Shown piece after piece: positions 18,235-27,469 of a DNA stretch of 64,000 nucleotides. The DNA lies in contig WRAK01000001.1 of assembly GCA_009780235.1 (NCBI GenBank), positions 62,001 to 126,000 on the forward strand, read 5' to 3'. The position numbers and the translations under genes are program-made. The stretch comes from Oscillospiraceae bacterium. GTDB lineage: Bacteria > Bacillota > Clostridia > Oscillospirales > Oscillospiraceae. Each line of letters opens with the position of its first letter. The stretch's first letter is position 1. The notes below the pieces were generated by a model that saw nothing but the letters and a program-made list of their open reading frames with translations, had not been told where the DNA came from and did no database searches.

Positions 18235-18323
18235 TGTAGGGCGCGATGTCCTCATCGCGCCGCGCGTCGTATATGTCGTATATGTAGAAGAGATGCGGCG
18301 CGATGAGAACATCGCGCCCTACG
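18235..18323. repeat. Palindromic element pair between addB and addA
   Basis: TGTAGGGCGCGATGTCCTCA at the left and its near-complement (GATGAGAACATCGCGCCCTACG) at the right, with 30 nt of AT-rich spacer. The right end supplies the UAG stop of addB (18319-18321). Near-identical pairs occur at 29024-29104 and 52576-52651. Confidence 0.85.
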
Positions 18324-21300
18324 ATTCGGTGCCCATCAACCTCTCCAACACCTCATCCCGCTTCAACGCGGGCAAATACCGCACGCCATCCGTGTTCGCA
18401 TCGTGATGACACGCTCTGCGAAACTCGCAGTAATCACACGGACTGCCCACGCTCCCGCCCAAGGGCAGGGGAGCCACGGAGCCGCGCAGCATCTCACGCC
18501 CGAGGTCGAGCAGGGTGCGGTCGATATGGCGGCTGATACGGCCAAACTCCTCGGCGGTCACCAGACTGTCCCCGCCCGGTTCGCCGTCTTTGCCGAATTT
18601 GACGGGGAGAAACGCCGGAGTGTTTCCGTGCTCCATAGCGGCGATGACATCCGCGTCCCGCAGAATCAGCCCGCTGCGGGTGAGTGCCTTGCGCCGCGCT
18701 TTTTCGATTTCTTCGGCGGTGGCGGTTTTCGGCATACGGACAATCACATCCCGCGCTGGGGCGTAGAGGACACCGCCGGGGGTCAGAGCCGCATTTCCGA
18801 AATGCGCATTGCCGAGCCGTGTGAGCGCGAAGAGGTAGAGCAATGTCTGCACACCAACGCCGTACCACACATCAGAGAGCGAGAGTGCTTTCTTACCCGT
18901 CTTGTAGTCCACCACCCGCAAGTAGAGCTTATCGTCCTGCCGCCAACCGTCTACCCTGTCCACCGCCCCGCGGAGTGTGAGATCGATGCCCTCCCCTGCA
19001 AGTGTTACGGGCGGCAAATCCCCGTCGGGGCCGAACGTGAGTTCAAAGTCCAAGGGTACAAAATCCGACCGCCCCAACTCTTCCGCCATGTCTTCCACGA
19101 CCTGATAGGTGTCCCGCCGCAGCCGTCGGAAGAGATAGTGGAACCGCTGTGTTTTCTCCGCCATATCGCCCAAGCGCAGGCGGGTGTATTCGTCGATATA
19201 ACGCTCCGTGAGCGTCCGCCAATCCTGTGCGGTGGGAGAGTGAAATCCGCCGCTGTGCTTGATGTCTCGCGTCACGTTTTCCAAGATGAAGTGCATAAAA
19301 TCCCCGGCCACAAGTGAATCCAATTCCGCCCGTCTGCGCGGTTTTGCGCGGAGGCCGTACTGCATAAAATACCGAAATGCGCAGGAATGAAACGTCTCAA
19401 TTCGGGACGCCGAGAGGGATAAGGTCTCGCCATACAGCCGCCGGGTGGCGGGGATGGACAGAGCCTGCCCTTGTAGGGGCCGATGCCTACATCGGCCCGC
19501 CGTTTCCTCATCCGATTGCACATACGGGTCAATGCGGGCATCGCCCCCTGCGGAGGCGGCACTTGTAGGGGCGGCATCCTGCAGCCCGCCCGTTTCGGGC
19601 CGCAACACATCCTCCGCCTCCCCAAACATCCCCTCCAACCGCCCGAATACAGGCGATTTCCGGCACGCACTCCCGTCATCCCACGCCCGCGGCCACGAGA
19701 CGATGAGCCGCTCTTTCGGTGCCGCAAAGGCGTGATAAATTAAGGCCTGTTCCCGATAGACACTTTCTTCCGCACTATCTGAAAGCGCAAGCCCCATCTC
19801 CCGCAGACGCTCTCGCTCCGGCTCGGTGAGCACACCTCGGCCCGAGGCGGGGGCGGGGAGCCGTGTATCCGTTGCGCCGAGGACGATGAGACATTTCAAA
19901 TCCCGCCGCCGCACGCGGTCAAGTTCGCCGAGTTGCACCCGGTCTATCGTCTGCGGAATCGCCCCCACGCTGTACTGGCTGAGCGTCAGCCGCAAAAGTG
20001 CCGCAAATTCCTGCCTGTCCATCGGCGTATCGCCGAGGATGTGATGCGTTTGCTCCAATGCCGAGACGAGGATGTCCCAAATCTGTCCGTACTCCGCCGC
20101 CGTAGTCTCCCGCCCCGTCTCCCGAAGCCGAGCGGCACGAGTTTCGAGGGTCTGCGGCAGGTCGATGGCCTCCAAGAAGTCATAGAGTGCCGCCGCTTGC
20201 CCTGCGGCGGTCTTTGCCGAACGCCCGGCCTGTTCCAAGGCCGCCAGAGGTGCAGCTACTCGATGCCGCAAGTCGTTCAATTCGGCCAAAACCGCCGTCT
20301 CCCGTTCGCCGAAGTCCGCCCCATAGCCTGACGGGTTCTCCGTCCAATCGGCTTTCCGTGTCCAACGGGCACCCCGGATGTCCCACATGCGGACATAGCC
20401 ATCCAAGAGGTCAGCCTCACGTTGCCCGATCCCGGCCAGTCCCGTCCGCAAGTAACGGAACATCGCCTCAAATCGCCATCCGCCGTCTAAAATATCCAAT
20501 GCCGCCGTGAGAAGGAGCAGGATGGGCTTGTCTAAAATATCAACCTTCCGCGCCACATGCACAGGCACGCCAAACCGCCCGAACACCTGCTCCAAAACAG
20601 TCTCATAATCCGAGAACCCCCGCACCGCCACGGCGATGTCCCGATAGCGGTATCCCTGCTCCATCACAAGCGAACGCACCCGAGCGGCGGCGAGTTCGCA
20701 CTCCTCCATAGGGGAGACGGCTGTGTATAACTCCACCGCATCGGGCACGGCAGACATTGTAGGGGCTGATGCCCACATCGACCCGCCGTCCTCCGCAAAC
20801 AATCCCCGCTCCACCGCACAAAGTGCAGCGGGACGGTCATGCGCAGGCTCCAGCACGGTGATCTCTACCGTATGTCCATACTCTTCCGCAAGCCGCCGCA
20901 AGGCCCACGCTGTAGTAACGGCAGGCGCGAAGAGGGAACTGTCATCATCAAGCCCCCCGCAAGTCAAAGCCACGGTTAAATCCGCACCACGAGCCAACAG
21001 CCGACGCAAAACCAAGCCCTCCTGCGCCGTGAAGTCGGAGAAAGCATCAATAAAAATCGCGGCGTCCGCGACGGAACTGTCCGCCACCGTATCCGCCAAC
21101 CGTGTCAGCGCGTCTCGCGGGTCGCATCGGCCGCTGATGCCGTCATAGGCGGCGAGGATGTAGTGTAAATCACGAAGCTTGTCCGCAAGGGTTCCATCGG
21201 CATCCACGGCGGCATCAAAGAGATCGTCCGGCGTGAGGCCGCATTGCTTCAGCTCGTCTACCGTGTCGAGCAGTCCTTTCAAAAACTCCGGCTTGCGCCC

Positions 21301-21630
21301 GAGATGTCCGTAGAGCCTGAGTTCACTGGCAACAGCGGTCAGAGCCAAGCGCATGGTGAGTATCCGACCGCCCTCGTCCAAGGGAGCTGCCGCCCCGCCG
21401 CCGAGTTCTTCCGCAACCCGCCCGGCGAGCCGTGTGAAACTCAGCACCTCGGCATAGAGGCTCGAAGAAGCACCGCACCGCGCCACGAGTTCCCGCTCGG
21501 CGGCATGGGAATACTGCTCCGGCACGATGAGAATTGCGCCGGGCTGTTTGGCTTCGATTCGATTGCGGACGGCATCATAGATGCGCCCCGTTTTGCCGGT
21601 CGCGGCAGGGCCGAGAATCAAGTGTAACAT
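18319..21630 (-). CDS. addB: AddB helicase-nuclease subunit
   Basis: 1103-aa ATP-dependent nuclease subunit B. It starts MLHLILGPAATGKT, with the AddB-type Walker A at 7-14. The C-terminal nuclease carries VVDYKTGKK, and the iron-sulfur cysteines appear in HSCAFRYF and, near the end, CDYCEFRRAC. The frame extends 35 codons upstream, but the family N-terminus is at 21630. No ribosome site precedes that ATG, and a TATACT box ends only 6 nt upstream, so the message may be leaderless. Repeat-derived in-frame peptides are present (19467-19590 and 20757-20790). AddB and AddA form the RecBCD-like end-processing complex. Confidence 0.95.
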   Translation of the reverse strand: MLHLILGPAATGKTGRIYDAVRNRIEAKQPGAILIVPEQYSHAAERELVARCGASSSLYAEVLSFTRLAGRVAEELGGGAAAPLDEGGRILTMRLALTAVASELRLYGHLGRKPEFLKGLLDTVDELKQCGLTPDDLFDAAVDADGTLADKLRDLHYILAAYDGISGRCDPRDALTRLADTVADSSVADAAIFIDAFSDFTAQEGLVLRRLLARGADLTVALTCGGLDDDSSLFAPAVTTAWALRRLAEEYGHTVEITVLEPAHDRPAALCAVERGLFAEDGGSMWASAPTMSAVPDAVELYTAVSPMEECELAAARVRSLVMEQGYRYRDIAVAVRGFSDYETVLEQVFGRFGVPVHVARKVDILDKPILLLLTAALDILDGGWRFEAMFRYLRTGLAGIGQREADLLDGYVRMWDIRGARWTRKADWTENPSGYGADFGERETAVLAELNDLRHRVAAPLAALEQAGRSAKTAAGQAAALYDFLEAIDLPQTLETRAARLRETGRETTAAEYGQIWDILVSALEQTHHILGDTPMDRQEFAALLRLTLSQYSVGAIPQTIDRVQLGELDRVRRRDLKCLIVLGATDTRLPAPASGRGVLTEPERERLREMGLALSDSAEESVYREQALIYHAFAAPKERLIVSWPRAWDDGSACRKSPVFGRLEGMFGEAEDVLRPETGGLQDAAPTSAASAGGDARIDPYVQSDEETAGRCRHRPLQGQALSIPATRRLYGETLSLSASRIETFHSCAFRYFMQYGLRAKPRRRAELDSLVAGDFMHFILENVTRDIKHSGGFHSPTAQDWRTLTERYIDEYTRLRLGDMAEKTQRFHYLFRRLRRDTYQVVEDMAEELGRSDFVPLDFELTFGPDGDLPPVTLAGEGIDLTLRGAVDRVDGWRQDDKLYLRVVDYKTGKKALSLSDVWYGVGVQTLLYLFALTRLGNAHFGNAALTPGGVLYAPARDVIVRMPKTATAEEIEKARRKALTRSGLILRDADVIAAMEHGNTPAFLPVKFGKDGEPGGDSLVTAEEFGRISRHIDRTLLDLGREMLRGSVAPLPLGGSVGSPCDYCEFRRACHHDANTDGVRYLPALKRDEVLERLMGTES
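19465..19590. repeat. Palindromic elements inside addB (insert 1)
   Basis: Two TTGTAGGGGC heads, one at about 19467 with core CCGATGCCTACATCGG and one at about 19563 with core GGCATCCTGCAG, plus an opposing half at about 19529-19555 (GGGCATCGCCCCCTGCGGA). In the AddB frame they encode peptides such as AGRCRHRPLQG and GGLQDAAPTSAASAGGDARI, in a region that is normally a short linker. Confidence 0.75.
20755..20790. repeat. Half palindromic element inside addB (insert 2)
   Basis: ATTGTAGGGGCTGATGCCCA followed by CATCGACCCGCCG. This is the same sequence type as insert 2 of addA, read here as GGSMWASAPT. The frame is kept. Confidence 0.72.
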
Positions 21631-21636
21631 GGGGAT

Positions 21637-21665
21637 AGTATAGCATGGGTGGGAGGCGGTGTACA
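21637..21665 (-). promoter_or_regulatory. Candidate addB promoter abutting the start codon
   Basis: Minus strand: TGTACA (21660-21665), 17-bp spacer, TATACT (21637-21642), then 6 nt and the ATG at 21630. The predicted start of transcription falls on or next to the start codon. The -35 box matches the consensus at only four positions. Confidence 0.45.
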
Positions 21666-21737
21666 GGGTGTAGTGTACAATGTATAAATAAAGTGCCGAA
21701 CGACAAAAACTTGTTTTGATGTTCAGCCAGCCCATCT

Positions 21738-21990
21738 AACACCCTGCCGCGAACATCATCTTCCGGCGGACGAGCCGGAAGATGATGTTTGCATCTACTA
21801 CGAGCGCAAAGCTAAAGGATGAGATTTTTAAGAGAAGCCTTGGTTTCTATTAGGCGCGGTTTTCCGGCAAATGGTTAGCCGAGTTAATGCAGAGCTTAAC
21901 CGCCTTTTGCCCCCGCAGGAGGCTTAGGGCGGGTTGCACGAGCAAAAAGTAAGCCCCCGCCGACCGGACGAACCCAACGTTCGGATTAGG
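21738..21990 (-). repeat. Long dispersed intergenic repeat, copy 3 (partial)
   Basis: Same orientation as copy 2. Shared: GTTTGCATCTACTACGAGCG, AAAGCTAAAGGATGAGAT and TTAAGAGAAGCCTTGGTTTC. It also has its own hairpin, CATCATCTTCCGGC / GCCGGAAGATGATG (about 21753-21790). No gene is seen between addB and rarA (21631-22120). Confidence 0.65.
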
Positions 21991-22120
21991 ATGAACCGCG
22001 CGGGAGAGGATGAAGCCCCATTCCCGCGCCTGCATACGAACACCAAAAACCAAAGGCGCAGACGGAATTTTACCGTCTACGCCCTCAAACTAAGAATTTT
22101 CCCCTTGCCGCGTCAGCTCC

Positions 22121-23374
22121 CTATTCCCCTTTCACCAAATCCCAATACCGCTTCGCCGCCTGCTCCGTTTTATTATCCCCATACGCATAATACACCGTCC
22201 CGCGCAGCCGATCCGGCAGATACTCCTGCGGCACATAGTTGTTCGGATGGGCGTGGGCATATTTGTATCCCTGTCCTCGGCCCAACTTTTGCGCTCCACC
22301 GTAATGCGTGTCTTTCAAATGGTCAGGCACGTCCCCGTGCTTGCCGTTTCGGATGTCCTCCATGGCGGTAGAGATTGCCTTGTCTCCGGAGTTGCTCTTG
22401 GGCGATGTGGCGAGCAGAATCACGGCATCGGCCAAGGGAATCCGCGCCTCCGGCAGTCCCAGCTCACGAGCGGTATCCACACAGGCCTTCACGATGGACA
22501 GCACTTGCGGATGTGCCAGCCCGATATCCTCCGCCGCCGTGACGAGCATCCGCCGACAGGGGGAGATGAGGTCGCCCGCCTCCAACAGCCGTGCCAGATA
22601 ATGAATCGCCGCGTCCGGGTCAGAGCCTCGGATGGACTTCTGAAACGCGGACAAGATATCATAATGCTCGTCCCCGTCCTTGTCATAGCGTAAGGCACTC
22701 CGTTGGCTCACAGCCTCGGCGTCGGTTAGCGTAATGACATCTCCACGGGCGGCGGAGAATAACAACTCCACCGCGTTGAGTGCTTTGCGTACATCCCCGC
22801 CGCAAGCGGAAACGATGTGATCAAGCACACCGTCCTCCAAGGTCACAGCCGTTTTCCGACGCGTCTGCAACAAATCAATCGCCCGCAAAACGGCAGACCG
22901 AACGGCCTCCGGGGTGAGTGGTTTAAATTCAAACACCGTCGCCCGGCTCAGTACGGCGCCGAACACGTAAAAATACGGGTTTTCCGTGGTTGAGGCGATG
23001 AGCGTAATCTTTCCGTTCTCCATGAATTCCAACAGGCTTTGCTGTTGTTTCTTGTTGAAATATTGAATCTCGTCCAAATACAATAGCACCCCGCCGGGGG
23101 TCATCAGCGTGTCCAGTTCGGCGATGATTTCCTTGATATCCGCAATCCCCGCCGTAGTGGCGTTGAGCTTCCGCAGAGCCCGATTCGTCTGCCGTGCGAT
23201 GATGGATGCCACCGTACTTTTTCCCACGCCGGACGGGCCGTAGAAAATCATATTCGGCACCTGTCCGCTCTCGATCACCCGACGCAAAAGCCCGTTCGAG
23301 CCGAGAATATGTTCCTGTCCGACGACTTGGGAGAGGTCAGTAGGACGAATTTCGTCCGCTAAGGGTCTGTACAC
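22121..23374 (-). CDS. rarA: RarA/MgsA-type replication-associated AAA ATPase
   Basis: 417-aa AAA+ ATPase acting at stalled replication forks. Walker A is GPSGVGKS (46-53), Walker B LLYLDEIQYFNKKQQ, sensor 1 IASTTENPYF, and the C-terminal part has the RarA tetramerisation region (YLPDRLRGTVYY). The start is a GTG at 23374, giving the family N-terminus YRPLADEIRP, behind AAAGGTGGTG. The 18 extra codons of the longest frame come from repeat DNA. It probably stands alone, between repeats. Confidence 0.92.
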   Translation of the reverse strand: MYRPLADEIRPTDLSQVVGQEHILGSNGLLRRVIESGQVPNMIFYGPSGVGKSTVASIIARQTNRALRKLNATTAGIADIKEIIAELDTLMTPGGVLLYLDEIQYFNKKQQQSLLEFMENGKITLIASTTENPYFYVFGAVLSRATVFEFKPLTPEAVRSAVLRAIDLLQTRRKTAVTLEDGVLDHIVSACGGDVRKALNAVELLFSAARGDVITLTDAEAVSQRSALRYDKDGDEHYDILSAFQKSIRGSDPDAAIHYLARLLEAGDLISPCRRMLVTAAEDIGLAHPQVLSIVKACVDTARELGLPEARIPLADAVILLATSPKSNSGDKAISTAMEDIRNGKHGDVPDHLKDTHYGGAQKLGRGQGYKYAHAHPNNYVPQEYLPDRLRGTVYYAYGDNKTEQAAKRYWDLVKGE

Positions 23375-23395
23375 ACGAATCACCACCTTTATATG

Positions 23396-23464
23396 CAGGG
23401 CGCGACGCCCTCGGCGCGCCGTCACCACTATCGCACGGCGCGCCGAGGGCGTCGCGGCCCTACG
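23396..23464. repeat. Palindromic element pair between rarA and glyA
   Basis: Left half CAGGGCGCGACGCCCTCGGC, right half its near-perfect complement ending GGCCCTACG, with a 15-nt spacer. Core GGCGCGCC instead of the GCGATG..CATCGC type, so the stem changed on both sides together. Confidence 0.82.
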
Positions 23465-23481
23465 ATTAGACGTTTAGGTTA

Positions 23482-24729
23482 TTACACGTAAATCGGATAC
23501 CGCGCACAAAGCGCATCCGCCTCTTTGCGAATATAATTCGCCTTACTCTCGAACGCCGTCGCTGTCAAATGAAGCAGTTCCGCCACCAAATCCATATCCG
23601 CCTCCACGAACCCGCGGGATGTCACGGCGGGGCTGCCCAAACGTACGCCGCTGGTCACAAACGGACTTTGCGGGTCGCCGGGGATGGTGTTTTTGTTGGC
23701 GGTGATTTGCACGGTGTCCAGCCGTTTTTCCATCTCTTTGCCCGTGAGGTCGAACTTGCGTAAATCGGCAAGCATCAGATGGTTGTCCGTCCCGCCGGAG
23801 ACCAGATTCCAGCCGCGGCGCATCAAACCCTCGGCCAGCGCGGCAGAGTTTTTGATGACCTGTTGCCCGTATACCTTAAACTCCGGCTTGAGTGCCTCCC
23901 CAAAACCCAGAGCCTTGGCGGCGATGACGTGCATCAGCGGCCCGCCCTGTGCGCCGGGGAAGATGGCACTATTAATCTTCTTGGCAATCGTCTCGTCATT
24001 GCAGAGGATAAAGCCGCCCCTCGGCCCGCGAAGCGTCTTGTGCGAGGTGGAGGTCACCACGTCCGCATAAGGCACGGGGCTGGGATGCACCCCCGCCGCC
24101 ACGAGGCCCGCAATGTGCGCCATGTCCACCATCAACAGGGCACCGACTTCTTTGGCAATCTCCGAGAAAGCCGCAAAGTCAATTGTCCGCGGATAGGCCG
24201 AGGCTCCGGCGATAATCATTTTCGGCTGATGTTCCTTCGCCATTGCCCGCACGACGTCATAGTCGATGACGTTTGTGTCCTCTGTCACGCCGTAGTGGAT
24301 GACGTTGTAATATTTTCCGCTGAAATTCACGGGACTGCCGTGCGTCAGATGTCCGCCGTGGGAGAGATTCATACCCAGAATCGTATCCCCCGGCTCGCAG
24401 AGGGCGATAAAGGCTGCATAGTTGGCACTCGCCCCCGAGTGCGCCTGCACGTTGGCGTACTTCGATCCGAACAGCTCACAGGCACGGCGGATGGCGATAT
24501 CCTCCGCCACGTCTACGTACTCACAGCCGCCGTAGTACCGCTTGCCGGAATAGCCCTCGGCGTATTTGTTTGTCAGCACCGTGCCGACAGCGGCCACGAC
24601 CGCTTCGCTCACGATGTTCTCCGAGGCGATCAGCTCGATGTGGTCCCGCTGGCGGTCAAACTCCCGCCGAATCGCCGCCCCCACTTCCGGGTCGGCCCCG
24701 GTGACAAATTGCATGATGTCGTTTACCAT
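23482..24729 (-). CDS. glyA: Serine hydroxymethyltransferase
   Basis: 415-aa PLP enzyme interconverting serine and glycine with tetrahydrofolate, the main one-carbon source. The PLP-lysine motif is [14 protein letters not shown]. Other landmarks are the N-terminal [23 protein letters not shown] and [17 protein letters not shown] (here [11 protein letters not shown]). Full length. A GGGGGTATTTACT leader precedes the ATG. It is separated from rarA by a palindromic repeat. Confidence 0.97.
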   Translation of the reverse strand: MVNDIMQFVTGADPEVGAAIRREFDRQRDHIELIASENIVSEAVVAAVGTVLTNKYAEGYSGKRYYGGCEYVDVAEDIAIRRACELFGSKYANVQAHSGASANYAAFIALCEPGDTILGMNLSHGGHLTHGSPVNFSGKYYNVIHYGVTEDTNVIDYDVVRAMAKEHQPKMIIAGASAYPRTIDFAAFSEIAKEVGALLMVDMAHIAGLVAAGVHPSPVPYADVVTSTSHKTLRGPRGGFILCNDETIAKKINSAIFPGAQGGPLMHVIAAKALGFGEALKPEFKVYGQQVIKNSAALAEGLMRRGWNLVSGGTDNHLMLADLRKFDLTGKEMEKRLDTVQITANKNTIPGDPQSPFVTSGVRLGSPAVTSRGFVEADMDLVAELLHLTATAFESKANYIRKEADALCARYPIYV

Positions 24730-24906
24730 AGTAAATACCCCCGATGGAATTTTTGCTTACCATTATAACATGATTCCACTTGCATTGCAAAGGGGGGGGC
24801 GAAGCACCTTAAATCATGTTACAAGGTTCCCGGGCGGGGTTCTTATAACAGAACTATACAGGAATTTACAAGTGTGATACAATAATCTGACAGGGGAGGG
24901 ATACGC

Positions 24907-25539
24907 ATGCGAAAAAAAGAACGCGCATTAAAGCTCATAGAGTGCCTTGAACACGACTATCCGGACGCGCTGTGCAGCTTGCAATACGAGAAAGACTACG
25001 AACTGCTCTTCACCGTCCGCCTCGCGGCACAATGCACGGACGAGCGGGTAAACCAAATCGCCCCCGCTCTCTTCGAACGGTTCCCGACCTTGGAAGCTTT
25101 CGCCGCAGGCCCCGTGGAGGATGTAGAACGCCTCGTCCACTCCACCGGCTTCTACCGCGCCAAGGCGCGTGACATCGTAGCGGCCTCGCAGATGCTTCTC
25201 GCCGATTTCGGCGGCAAAGTGCCGGACAACATGGACGATTTGCTCAAACTCCCCGGCGTAGGCCGTAAAACGGCGAACCTCATCCTCGGCGACGTCTACA
25301 ATACCCCCGGTGCTATCGTGGTGGACACGCATTGCATCCGCATCACAAACCGCATGGGCTTGGTGGACACGAAAGACCCGGTGAAGATTGAAGCGGAACT
25401 GCGAAAAATACTGCCGCCGGATAAGTCAAATGACTTCTGCCACCGCTTGGTGCTGCACGGCCGTGCTGTGTGTACCGCGAGGAAAGCGAAGTGTGAGATT
25501 TGTTCATGCGCGCCGTGGTGTAAGCATTTCACGCCGTAG
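24907..25539 (+). CDS. nth: Endonuclease III
   Basis: 210-aa base-excision-repair DNA glycosylase/AP lyase for oxidised pyrimidines. The helix-hairpin-helix LPGVGRKTANLI carries the catalytic Lys121, with Asp140 in VDTHCIR. The [4Fe-4S] cluster pattern C-x6-C-x2-C-x5-C is intact at the C-terminus (CTARKAKCEICSCAPWC). GGGGAGGG lies 6 nt before the ATG. The UAG stop (25537-25539) is the TAG of a TGTAGGGGC-type element that begins exactly there. It is divergent from glyA. Confidence 0.96.
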   Translation: MRKKERALKLIECLEHDYPDALCSLQYEKDYELLFTVRLAAQCTDERVNQIAPALFERFPTLEAFAAGPVEDVERLVHSTGFYRAKARDIVAASQMLLADFGGKVPDNMDDLLKLPGVGRKTANLILGDVYNTPGAIVVDTHCIRITNRMGLVDTKDPVKIEAELRKILPPDKSNDFCHRLVLHGRAVCTARKAKCEICSCAPWCKHFTP

Positions 25540-25715
25540 GGGCGGCGGATGTCTGCGATGAAAATTTTCATCCAAATGCAGAGGCGGCATCCTGCCGCCC
25601 GTGCCTTGCCCCGCGTAGGAAACGCTGTCCTCCGGTATCCCGTATAACAGCAGAAATTTACGGTGTTGGTTCATTGGCCGTCCGCGGACGCGCAATGCGC
25701 GCCCCTACACGTTGT
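25537..25715. repeat. Cluster of palindromic repeats after nth
   Basis: GTAGGGGCGGCGGATGTCTG begins at the nth stop. Further on are GGCGGCATCCTGCCGCC (about 25582-25602) and a GCGCAATGCGCGCCCCTACA unit (about 25690-25712). No gene is seen before 25792. Confidence 0.7.
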
Positions 25716-25791
25716 ACATTGTAGAATGCCGCCCTCAGCGTCCCGAACCACGCACTTTATGCAACTCCGCCAAAAAAGGAGAATCCACAAA

Positions 25792-26538
25792 ATGTCAGAA
25801 CTAATAGAAGCCCTAAGTTCCATAAATTTCACCGTCTTCAAAGTAGTCGGCATGGTAATCAGCGCAATGACAGGCGTAATCATGTCATGGTTCTCAAAGC
25901 GTTCGGTCAATTACAGAAAAATTGATAAACGTATGCTGGTATCGGCCTTGCTGTTTTTCGTATACCTGAATGTCCTTGCGGTGGTGCTTGGTGCTGTTCT
26001 GGGAATTGTGATTGTGCTGTTCCTTGAGGCCGGCATAGTCGGCATAGTAGAATTCGTACCGCTCATGCTCCTCTCACTAGGTCTGGCGATTGTCAATATA
26101 TTGATTTTTTGGGGTCTGCTCCTGAGAACAAAAAGAATGAAAGAGATGACGGGAAGAGCAAAAAAAGAAAGCCGACTACTATTTTTGATGATACATTGGA
26201 TATCCGGCATTTCTGTAATATTGGGCTATATTCATGTCCCGTTCGCCATGCTGGAACAGCAGAATTTGTTTACACAAGTGATTGTCTATATCAATTGGAT
26301 TTGCACCATATGGTGGTTCTCTTTGATGATTTCATTCGTATGGAGAACGGCCAAGTATGTATATTCGGAAATGAAGATCACACTACTGGACGGCGAGATT
26401 ATCCAATACAGTTGCAGTCCGCAGATGTGCAGGGTACATAAAAACTATATCAGGCTGCTCAAACGAGATGACAAAGGGAAGATTACTTACGAGAGACATA
26501 TCAACGAGGCGGCGATTAAGCAGATTGAGTATTTGTAA
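25792..26538 (+). CDS. Unknown multi-pass membrane protein
   Basis: 248 aa, not recognised. AAAAAAGGAG 8 nt upstream fixes the ATG at 25792. Hydrophobic segments lie at about 14-36, 47-75, 78-108, 128-150 and 160-190. A short cytoplasmic-looking tail (about 195-248, LLDGEIIQYSCSPQMC...) is rich in charged and beta-forming residues. The tail pattern (short strands around a ligand-like loop) recalls the small soluble tail of the next gene's product. The pair may be an operon, with 38 nt between them. Codon use is a little more AT-rich than in the housekeeping genes. Confidence 0.7.
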   Translation: MSELIEALSSINFTVFKVVGMVISAMTGVIMSWFSKRSVNYRKIDKRMLVSALLFFVYLNVLAVVLGAVLGIVIVLFLEAGIVGIVEFVPLMLLSLGLAIVNILIFWGLLLRTKRMKEMTGRAKKESRLLFLMIHWISGISVILGYIHVPFAMLEQQNLFTQVIVYINWICTIWWFSLMISFVWRTAKYVYSEMKITLLDGEIIQYSCSPQMCRVHKNYIRLLKRDDKGKITYERHINEAAIKQIEYL

Positions 26539-26576
26539 GCATATGTGCGCCCGTCAAAACAGAATAGGAGGTTTTT

Positions 26577-27179
26577 ATGAAACCAACTGACCCGAAAGGG
26601 AGATTACTGGCTGCAAGCCACAGAGAGACTTCTGTCAAAAAGTCAATCACAATTGCAACCCTATGGGTGGCGTTTATGGTAATAATAATCCTGCTGTTTG
26701 AAACCGGACGCTCCGTTGACCCTTATTTTAGTTTCGGCGCGTATACACCGAACCTCGGAGCTTGGGATTCCCTGCGGCTGTGGATTTTCGGGCCGATAGA
26801 AATTTTGATAACGGCATCTTTGCCCGCAGTTATCATTGTTAGGGAAATAAAAAATCGTGCCGCAAAGAAAAAAAGCACAAAAATTTTTGTGTACCAGCAC
26901 ATCATTGAAGGCATCGGCGGTAGTGAAATAAAGGCGGCATTGAGCGGAGAACATGTAGCCGCCTTTCGCTTGGAATATGCCGGCATATGTTCCGCCGAGG
27001 TTGATGCGGAACACAAAAACATACTCTCTGTTAACACGGCTGACAGGGCATACCTAATCGAAACAAGTCCGAGCCGTGCAAGAGCAATCGCGAGGGAAAT
27101 GAATGATAGGATGAAGTTGTTGAGAGAGATAGCAAAGCTTTATCCGGACGGGCCTCCCTGCGAAAAACCGCCAACGTAA
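26577..27179 (+). CDS. Unknown membrane protein with soluble C-terminal domain
   Basis: 200 aa, not recognised. Two hydrophobic segments (about 23-42 and 66-88) are separated by an extracellular-looking loop with aromatic residues. A C-terminal domain of about 105 residues follows, ending in a charged helix (SRARAIAREMNDRMKLLREIA). GGAGG precedes the ATG at 26577. It lies 38 nt after the gene at 25792, probably in one operon. A guess at signalling from the soluble domain would be speculation. Confidence 0.7.
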   Translation: MKPTDPKGRLLAASHRETSVKKSITIATLWVAFMVIIILLFETGRSVDPYFSFGAYTPNLGAWDSLRLWIFGPIEILITASLPAVIIVREIKNRAAKKKSTKIFVYQHIIEGIGGSEIKAALSGEHVAAFRLEYAGICSAEVDAEHKNILSVNTADRAYLIETSPSRARAIAREMNDRMKLLREIAKLYPDGPPCEKPPT

Positions 27180-27469
27180 TGTAGGGGCGCGCATTGCGCG
27201 CCCGCACGTTTCAGTTTTAACCGACATTGCAGGGGCGGGGTCATCCCGCCCGCAGTCCCCGCGTGCGTACCACGGGCGAGATAACCCCGCCCCTGCAAAG
27301 ATACGAAGCCCACGGGGTATCGAGGTCGCCGCCCCCTACAAAGGTCAAGGGCGGGCGGCCACATGGGGTGCCCCTGCAACGCATCCGCCTTTATTTGTAC
27401 ATTGTATACTGCCCTTACCTTTCCGCTTTCAACTGCCCCAACCAAACCCCACCACAGGAGGACACTCAC
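27180..27469. repeat. Run of palindromic repeats before gltX
   Basis: Successive units with different cores follow one another: TGTAGGGGCGCGCATTGCGC (27181), TTGCAGGGGCGGGGTCATCC (27226), CGGGCGAGATAACCCCGCC (about 27280), GGTATCGAGGTCGCCGCC (about 27317) and GGGCGGCCACATGGGGTGCC (about 27350). No promoter stands out, and no T-box leader for gltX is visible. Confidence 0.7.
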
